Shown here: positions 57,657-64,000 of the stretch, piece by piece | How positions within the stretch are numbered: position 1 is the first letter of the stretch | Layout: each line of letters starts with the position of its first letter | NCBI GenBank assembly: GCA_007644065.1 | Contig: VJWN01000001.1 | Coordinates: 1,564,340-1,628,339 of the forward strand | Source: Margaritispora aquatica | Lineage: Eukaryota > Ascomycota > Leotiomycetes > Helotiales > Discinellaceae | Direction: 5' to 3' | Length of the DNA stretch: 64,000 nucleotides | Made by a program: the position numbers and the translations under genes | Notes under the pieces: generated by a model | Database searches by the model: none | The model's input: the letters and a program-made list of their open reading frames with translations, nothing else | Told to the model about the DNA's origin: nothing

Positions 57657-58874
57657 ATGGCTACCATTACCCAGATCTATGATCCAGATGGAGATCTCAC
57701 GTTTATCTTGAAAGCTTATGAGGCTACTGAGGAAAAGATTGAGGAAGCGAAGAGTGATAAAACTCCGGCTGAAGGTTCAGATTTGTAGGTTGAACTTCTC
57801 CAATCTGCAAAATCAGTCATATTTTGCGCACCAGACACGTTTGCAGACTCTACCACCTTGAAGATTAGACAATTAACCTCGTAAAGATTTCACAAAATTC
57901 CATCGGATCCTGTTGAGATTCGTATGAAAGTCTCTTGTCGAGATGTAAAGCGGCTATCACCTGTTCTAAGAGCTATGTTTGAGCATAGTTTCAAGGAAGG
58001 TGAAGCTCTTCGCATTAATGGAGCTGTCGAAGTTGCGTTGCCTGACGACGACCCACAGCCATTCGAGATCTTGATGAATATTGCACACAGCAAGGCACGA
58101 CACATTCCGAGGAAGTTGGATCTAGAAAATTTGTACAATGTCGCTGTCCTGATTGACAAGTACCAGGCTTTCGATACTGTATCCTTCCATGTGGAAACAT
58201 GGTGTAATGGCTTGGGTCAATTGACACAAAAGATGTGCGAGGAAGATTTGACCAGGTGGTTGTCTGTAACATGGATATGTCGCAGACACGCTCAATTTGG
58301 CTTTGCTACCAAACTTGCGGCATTGAACAGCAATGGGGTCAGTCTTGAGGGAACTTCTAAAGAGTTTGTTGAGACGCTTATAATGCCAGACCGAGCTCTT
58401 GGTGAGTCCTCGTTCATGTGCTCATATACTTGTGTTCTTTCTAATAATATCCCAGCTGCAATCGAGTCCAATCGAATTGCTACTATTAGCCAAGCTTTGA
58501 GTGCGTTACAAAACACGGTAAATTTCTATCTAGGACCTGCAATCAGATGTACATCAGACACCTTATCTGAACCTTTAAAGCGCGAGTGTGATGATAAAGT
58601 GCTCGGTGCGCTCTTCAGACATGCTAAACAAAATAAACTGATGCACCCCTCACCACAGCCACCATACACTGGTTTTTCGTTTCGATCAATTCAAAAAGCG
58701 ATCAGTCGTATGCAATTGATTTTCAATTGTCAAAAGAATGGGCAAAGTTATCGCTCTGGACCCGTTGCATTTCAGCATGAGGTCCAGAAGGAGTTGGATA
58801 GGGTGTTGAGTGCCATTGAGGGTGACAATAATCTCTGTCTCAAGCTAGATGATTACCTCGAAGTGTCTAAATAG
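57657..58874 (+). CDS. BTB/POZ-domain protein (tandem copy 2)
   Basis: Exons 57657-57784, 57887-58401 and 58456-58874 give 353 residues. The N-terminal exon encodes YDPDGDLTFILKAYE, then the BTB core continues RMKVSCRDVKRLSPVLRAMFEHSFKEGE and LPDDDPQPFEILMNIAH, with DKYQAFDTV after it. The C-terminal helical domain aligns with copy 1 (WLSVTWICRRHAQFGFATKL, VLGALFRHAKQNKLMHPSPQPPYTGFSF). The 54-nt intron 58402-58455 is in frame and has no stop, so its retention would add 18 residues; I call it spliced because copy 1 has an intron at the same codon. Copy 2 lacks the copy 1 intron inside the BTB core. Partner proteins unknown. Confidence 0.82.
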
Positions 58875-59119
58875 CTGTCAGGTAAACAATAAAATAATAA
58901 TCATACTCGACTCATGATAATGATAATGCTGTACATACAGTATTTCACATCAAGCAGAGGTGGGAGCGAAAAGGGAAAGTTTAAGCTTGCGCTAACCACT
59001 TCGGGTGAATGTCGGCCGCGAAAAATAACCTTTTTATGCTCCAGGTCCAAACTTTTTTTTGTGCACAACTTTCGACGACGACGAAGGCCAGCCATCTGCC
59101 CTCTGCCAATGCAAACATA

Positions 59120-60724
59120 ATGGCAGCACCGATAACCCACCTCCAGCAGGTGCGATTGCCCGCTGGCCCATCACCCATCACACCAGAACAAACATACTGG
59201 AAGGAATTCCGGTCGGCGCAAAATGTTCCCTCGCAATCTGCAGTAACTCACATCTCATTCCCACCTCCACCGAGCAATCCTCTCCTTCCCTCGACGAACG
59301 ACTACTTTGTCGCCACGACGGGCACGAGAGTGCAGATATACTCGATACGGACGCGAAAGCTGATCAAGACCATCACGCGATTCTCGGACATAGCGCATAG
59401 TGCAGAGATTCGCCGAGATGGACGGGTCATGGTGGCTGGTGACGAGACAGGCAAGATTCAGGTCTTCGATGTCAATTCGAGGGCTATTTTGAAGACGTGG
59501 GAGGAGCACAAGCAGCCGGTGTGGACGACCAAGTTCTCTCCGACTGAATTGACTACGGTTATGAGTGCCAGTGATGATCGAACAGTACGATTATGGGATC
59601 TGCCAAGCCAGGAGAGCGTCACGACCTTCGTGGGGCACACCGATTATGTGAGAAGTGGAAGCTTTATGCCGGGGAACATGTCGAATATGATTGTCACAGG
59701 AAGTTACGATGAGACGGTCAGGTTATGGGATCCTAGAATACCAACCAGAGCTGCGATGGTTTTCAAGCACGCTGCGCCAGTAGAGGCAGTCTTGCCAATG
59801 CCATCAGGAACCACGGTCCTCGCATCCGCAGATAACCAGATCTCAGTATTAGACTTAGTGGCTGGAAAGCCATTGCATATCATCAAGAACCACCAGAAGA
59901 CCGTCACTTCGTTGTGCCTGGCATCAAATGGGACGCGCTTGGTGAGCGGAGGACTGGATGGACATGTCAAGATCTTCGAGACATCAGGATGGAACGTCGT
60001 CGCAGGATCCAAATACTCCTCTCCAGTCCTGTCAGTCAGCGTAATCAGTTCCGGAGCAGCCCGTGAAGACAAGCACCTAGTAGTCGGTCTGCAATCCGGC
60101 ATCCTCTCCATCAAGACCCGCCTCTCCGGCCAACAAAAAGTCAAGGAGCGGGAACGAGCCAAGGAGATGAAAGCCCTGATCGAAGGCACCCTAGACGACT
60201 ACGACAAGAAGAACAAGAAGCGCACAAGGGGTGTAGAGAAGAAACTCCGCGGTCTGGATTTCATGGGCGAAGGTGCCGACGTCATCATCGAAGGCAACCA
60301 TAGGAGGAAGAAGAAGCCCGAATCAGTCTGGGAACGAGATCTGCGACAAGGCAACTACGGCCGCGCCCTGGACATTGTTCTGAGCGAGAAGAAACCACCC
60401 GTTGTGGTCCTAACGGTCTTCACGGCTCTGCGCCACAGAAGCGCAATGCGCGCTGCTCTCCAAGGACGAGACGAGGCCTCCGTCCAGCCAGTCTTCAAAT
60501 GGGTCATCAAGCACATCACCGATCCGCGGTACGTCAGCATCTGCGTGGATGCCTCGCTACTATTGCTGGACATCTACTCTGAGCATCTAGGCAACTCGTC
60601 GGAGCTGGAGCAGAACATGAAGACGCTGCATCGGCGAGTCAGGACCGAGGTGGATAGGTGCCAGCAGGCGTGCCAGACAAGGGGGATGCTGGAGATGCTG
60701 ATGTGTGAGAGTCCTGGAGCTTGA
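59120..60724 (+). CDS. UTP15: U3 snoRNP protein Utp15
   Basis: Single exon, 534 residues from ATG 59120; the frame is open further upstream, with an ATG at 59009, but the family begins near APITHLQQVRLPAGPSPITPEQ. WD40 repeats fill residues about 40-345 (for example DYFVATTGTRVQIYS, ASDDRTVRLWDLP, TGSYDETVRLWDPR, SGGLDGHVKIFET). A basic helix (KKNKKRTRGVEKKLRGLDF) leads to the conserved UTP15 C-terminal helical domain (WERDLRQGNYGRALDIVLSEK, FKWVIKHITDPRYVSICVDASLLLLDIY). Utp15 is part of the t-UTP/UTPA subcomplex in the nucleolus, which binds the nascent 5' external spacer of pre-rRNA and links rDNA transcription to small-subunit processing. Expected to be essential and constitutively expressed. 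Confidence 0.94.
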   Translation: MAAPITHLQQVRLPAGPSPITPEQTYWKEFRSAQNVPSQSAVTHISFPPPPSNPLLPSTNDYFVATTGTRVQIYSIRTRKLIKTITRFSDIAHSAEIRRDGRVMVAGDETGKIQVFDVNSRAILKTWEEHKQPVWTTKFSPTELTTVMSASDDRTVRLWDLPSQESVTTFVGHTDYVRSGSFMPGNMSNMIVTGSYDETVRLWDPRIPTRAAMVFKHAAPVEAVLPMPSGTTVLASADNQISVLDLVAGKPLHIIKNHQKTVTSLCLASNGTRLVSGGLDGHVKIFETSGWNVVAGSKYSSPVLSVSVISSGAAREDKHLVVGLQSGILSIKTRLSGQQKVKERERAKEMKALIEGTLDDYDKKNKKRTRGVEKKLRGLDFMGEGADVIIEGNHRRKKKPESVWERDLRQGNYGRALDIVLSEKKPPVVVLTVFTALRHRSAMRAALQGRDEASVQPVFKWVIKHITDPRYVSICVDASLLLLDIYSEHLGNSSELEQNMKTLHRRVRTEVDRCQQACQTRGMLEMLMCESPGA

Positions 60725-61193
60725 GTGGACGAGGAGGGGGATCGGATAGAGGAGATGTGTTTATACCTTTGACTTTGCATAGCGATGGCGTTGAAAAGGA
60801 GATTGGGATATGTTAGCTTCGTTGGTGGCACAGTTTTCCTGAGGAATGAATCCGTTTCATAGTATATGTGTACGAAGCTACTAAATGATTGAGTTTCTAT
60901 TCTATACGAATTTGACGTTGGTGGAGCTTTGTTAAATGACTTAAATTTTATGGGACTGCTTTCAAATATGACAATTGGCCTTGGATACTAGACAGAAGTT
61001 TGGTAAACGGCTACGGGGTATATTCGAAGCAAAAGTCCTCCCTAGGTAATTAACAACTCATACAGTAAAGTAGCACCCAAAATCATTAATCTTGCGAGCC
61101 AAATCTCGCTCTTTCTTGAGTCTCACTACTCACTCTCTCTCGCACCCCCAACTCTCATTCCTCCCCAAAATCTCTCGCTGACTTCTTCCAACC
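60725..61193. other. Spacer between convergent UTP15 and ammonium transporter genes
   Basis: Two 3' flanks. A CT-rich stretch (61110-61200) lies next to the transporter stop. No gene seen. Confidence 0.5.
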
Positions 61194-63252
61194 TCAATCC
61201 CTCTTCCCATCTACACTAGTGCTAACCTGCTCGACCCCAGTACCACTTCCAGCACTGCCCTCTACACCCTCGATGACCGGACCACCAGTCGAGCTGCCCG
61301 GACTCTCAAGCGCCACCTTCGCGCGACTCAACTCATCGAACATGCCCCAGTCACCAATCTGCTCGTCGAAGAACTGGTCGAGATCCAGGCCGTTCATCTC
61401 TGCTTCCTCGGTGACGCGGAGGTGCATGCCGGGGATGAACTTGAGGATGTAGAGGAGAGCGCATGAGACGGTGAATGCGTAGGCGGAGATGGATGTTCTG
61501 AGTGAGGTGTTAGCTGTGATTACCAAAAGCGATAATTGTGAGGGGGTTGGAAATGATTATAGTATGAGAGCATAGGGCGTAGTTCAGAGTTTTGATAAAG
61601 AATGTTGACGTACATCTCAGCGAATTGCTTGCCGATCTGGATACCGTTTCCGTCAAGACCACCCGGAGCAGAAGTTGCGCCATCAAGCATGGAGACTAAA
61701 ATACGTCAATATGAGCTTCATAAAGTGGTCGTGTGCCTATCCTGGGGTTGCAACTTACTCGTCTCGGAAGCGAAGATACCAGTCAAAAAGCTCCCGACCT
61801 GAAAATTGTGAGTTAGTTGAATTCGGGTCAAATTTGAGACGGCCCTTACCATTCCTCCGATGCCATGGAGCTTGAAGACTTCTAGCCCCTCATCAAGATG
61901 CAGCCACTCATTCAAATCTTGCAAAAGAGCACAAACGGCAGCCGTGATAAAGCCAATAGCAGCCGCTGGCCAAACACCTACATATCCTGCTGCTGGTGTG
62001 ATGCCAACCAATCCAGCAATGGCACCTTCACAGGCACCAACGACGCTGAACTTGCGGCCATGCTTGAAGTAGTCCACAAGTACCCAGCCCAGAATGCCGG
62101 TAGAGGCAGCAGTATTGGTGTTGAAGGCTGCGAGCATGGCCCTCACGGAGGCATTGAGAGCAGAGCCTCCGTTGAATCCAAACCAACCAACTAGGGATTG
62201 TCAGAGTGTTCTACGAACGGGAGGGAAAGGATTTGTTGCTAAGCAGGTGACAAAGCTATGTCGAGAATCGAAGACAACAAAATCGAGATGAGAATAAGCG
62301 AGATCTCACTTACACCAGATAAGGACTGTGCCCAAGAATACCAAAGTGGTGTTGTGAGGCTTTCCATGTGCCTTGTCGCCATTGTGCTTGCGCTTACCAA
62401 GGACAAATGCATAAGCCAAAGCAGACCATCCTGAAGCGATGTGAACTGGTCCACCTCCAGCGAAATCAAGAGATGGAAGGTTGTAGAGCCATCCATTTGC
62501 GTTCCATGTCCAACATGCAATAGGGCAGTAAACTACTGTAGCCCAGAAGAAACCAAAAACCAAAGATGGAACGATTCTTCCACGCTCAAAAGCACCACCA
62601 ATTACGATCTGTACTGTGCATGCACTGCTAGAATGAGCAAAGTTCAGTAGTTAGACTAAGGTCACTTACCAGAAGAGCATTTGATACAAGCAAAAGACAA
62701 TCTCGGGAATGACAGCACTTCCTGGACTTGGAGCGGCCATGACGTTCTTCATTCCGAAGTTGGCCATATCACCAATGAAAGGACCTGCTGTGCGGGAATA
62801 GGCTAGAGTGTAGCCCCAGAACATCCATTGGAAGGTTGTCACTGCTGCAACCATGAGACTCTGGAAGAGTAGAGCCAATGCCGACTTCCGTCTTGCGAGA
62901 CCTCCATACTATAAAATTGTTAGCTTCTATGTAACGAGCACATTCAAATTCGAATTCAATAGCCATTATCATGTAATAGGAATGCGAAGCTTTAAAACAT
63001 ATCATGAGGCATGATTGACAAAAGGACTAGTATGCAACCAACCAGAAGACCGATTCCAGGAATAATCAACCAAACGATGAAGCCACAGAAAACCAGATAG
63101 GTGTAATGATACTCAAGTCCAGCATACTGGGTGTTGACGTTCACAAGAAGCGGGTCTCCGCCCTTTGGCTCAGCAGGATCGAAGGAAGGCTATTCAGCAT
63201 CAGTAAATAGTCAAAACCCAAACCAAACCACATCTCAACATACAGCGCTCAT
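61194..63252 (-). CDS. Ammonium transporter, AMT/MEP family
   Basis: Eight exons: 63252-63244, 63189-63043, 62908-62670, 62627-62314, 62190-61850, 61798-61759, 61695-61614 and 61497-61194, giving 491 residues in frame. Exon 1 encodes only MSA. Eleven membrane helices are expected. Signature stretches: IIPGIGLLYGGLARRKSAL, TVQIVIGGAFERGR, FAGGGPVHIASGWSALAYAFVLG and FGWFGFNGGSALNA. The pore twin-His pair is in GPVHIASGW and FKLHGIGGM. The cytosolic tail has HLRVTEEAEMNGLDLDQFFDEQIG, the conserved part that controls opening. It imports ammonium at the plasma membrane and is usually induced when nitrogen is poor. GATAAG sites lie upstream (see the regulatory entry). Introns are GT-AG and short. 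Confidence 0.92.
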
Positions 63253-63477
63253 TGTTGCAAATACCTCGAGGTTGAAAGCCTTCTAAGTTCTCAGAACCGA
63301 AATCACAATTACTAACTTCAACACCTGCAGTCGACGTCGCGACACGCAAGTGGGCCACCCCTTCCTTTAAATACTCATCCCACCTCTGCTCCTTCCGTAC
63401 TCCATTCCTTCATCCACGTCCTCGGTATTCCGTCTGTACCATCCTCTGCAGCCCTCTCACCTCGCAACCAACATTCC

Positions 63478-63699
63478 CTTATCGTGGTGGACGACGTGCT
63501 CCCGCAACTGGCCCACAAGATGCGAGTTTCGGCCTTGCACGGTTGCGATCCTCATTTCAACGGGAGAACAAGTGTCTTGGCAACCCATTGTAAACGCTCT
63601 TTGGGGAGGCTTGGTAGGCTTTGTCGCTGTTCACGACGGGCAAAGCTTTACGGAGACAAGTCAGAACCTTGACTGGATCCTGGATGGGAAGCTGATAAG
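63478..63699. promoter_or_regulatory. Candidate GATA-factor sites upstream of the ammonium transporter
   Basis: CTTATC at 63478-63483 and TGATAAG at 63693-63699, about 225 and 440 bp upstream of the start. These match the HGATAR core bound by AreA/NIT2-type nitrogen regulators. Two such hexamers can occur by chance, so this is only suggestive. Confidence 0.3.
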
Positions 63700-63901
63700 A
63701 TGCTTGGCGAGGCGCATGGGATGAGAATGGGGACTTGATATCCACTTCGGGCAACAGTTGGAAGGATGCTGACCAATGGATGGGGATTGGAATCTAGAAG
63801 TGGATTTCAATGAATCTCGCTTCTGGCGAGGAGGCCGACTGCAGGGCCGGTGGTATCGGTGGCATGGGATGGGATATAAAGTATGTGATGAAATAAAGAG
63901 A

Positions 63902-63975
63902 AGTTGAGTGATGAATGATGAGTGATGAGCGATGAGTGATTAGTGATGAGTGATGAGTGATGAGTGATGAGTGAT
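63902..63975 (+). repeat. gatgagt heptamer minisatellite
   Basis: About ten tandem copies of gatgagt and one-base variants (gatgaat, gatgagc, gattagt). Confidence 0.9.
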
Positions 63976-64000
63976 CCGAGGAATGGATGAGAATACCTAA

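Larger units (their letters stand above)
63253..64000. other. Promoter side of the ammonium transporter, window end
   Basis: No supported gene. The short frames at 63484-63754 on both strands have no recognisable domain. Ends in a heptamer minisatellite. Confidence 0.5.

Overview
The window looks like a filamentous ascomycete chromosome (Pezizomycotina; gene content such as an ascomycete laccase ending in DSGV, an AA5_2 galactose oxidase, BTB-domain proteins and a Tpt1-like protein would fit Leotiomycetes, but I cannot fix the species). Introns are short (mostly 43-150 nt), with GT-AG ends and CTAAC/CTGAC-like branch sites. I rebuilt splice structures by hand, keeping reading frame across every junction; all coordinates are therefore models, not transcript evidence.

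Layout. 0-4 kb: two minus-strand genes of unknown function, the first with three 96-bp in-frame repeats. 5.6-8.6 kb: a small five-exon hotdog thioesterase (minus), including a 15-nt microexon, divergent from a Pus8/Pus9-type pseudouridine synthase (plus). 9.8-15.8 kb: a bZIP/DUF3425 transcription factor with a likely GC-AG intron, then an ERCC6L2-like SNF2 ATPase (both plus). 16.9-17.9 kb: a Tpt1/KptA-like protein (minus) whose catalytic motifs look substituted. 18-21.6 kb: no gene seen. 21.6-27.3 kb: an MFS transporter and a DOMON/cytochrome b561 membrane protein (plus). 28.7-30.4 kb: a large secreted or wall-associated Ser/Thr-rich protein.

30.9-35.0 kb: three tandem minus-strand genes of one unrecognised family. 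They share a 5' exon, a phase-1 intron at the same codon and an F-P-x-E-x3-F-P block; two of the three also have a Cys-rich putative zinc domain. One copy is complete, one is shortened, and one carries a single in-frame TGA. 35.7-40.9 kb: a Gfo/Idh/MocA oxidoreductase (minus) divergent from an M1-family aminopeptidase (plus) with an altered GxMEN motif.

43-52.4 kb is a secretome segment: a PAN-like secreted protein, galactose oxidase, a small secreted protein and a laccase, with long gene-poor spacers. Galactose oxidase makes H2O2 and laccase oxidises phenolics, so the pair suits extracellular oxidative chemistry, though co-regulation is only inferred. 54.7-58.9 kb holds two tandem BTB paralogues. 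The right end returns to housekeeping genes: UTP15 (plus) converging on an eight-exon AMT/MEP ammonium transporter (minus).

No convincing tRNA, rRNA, CRISPR array or intact transposon was seen.
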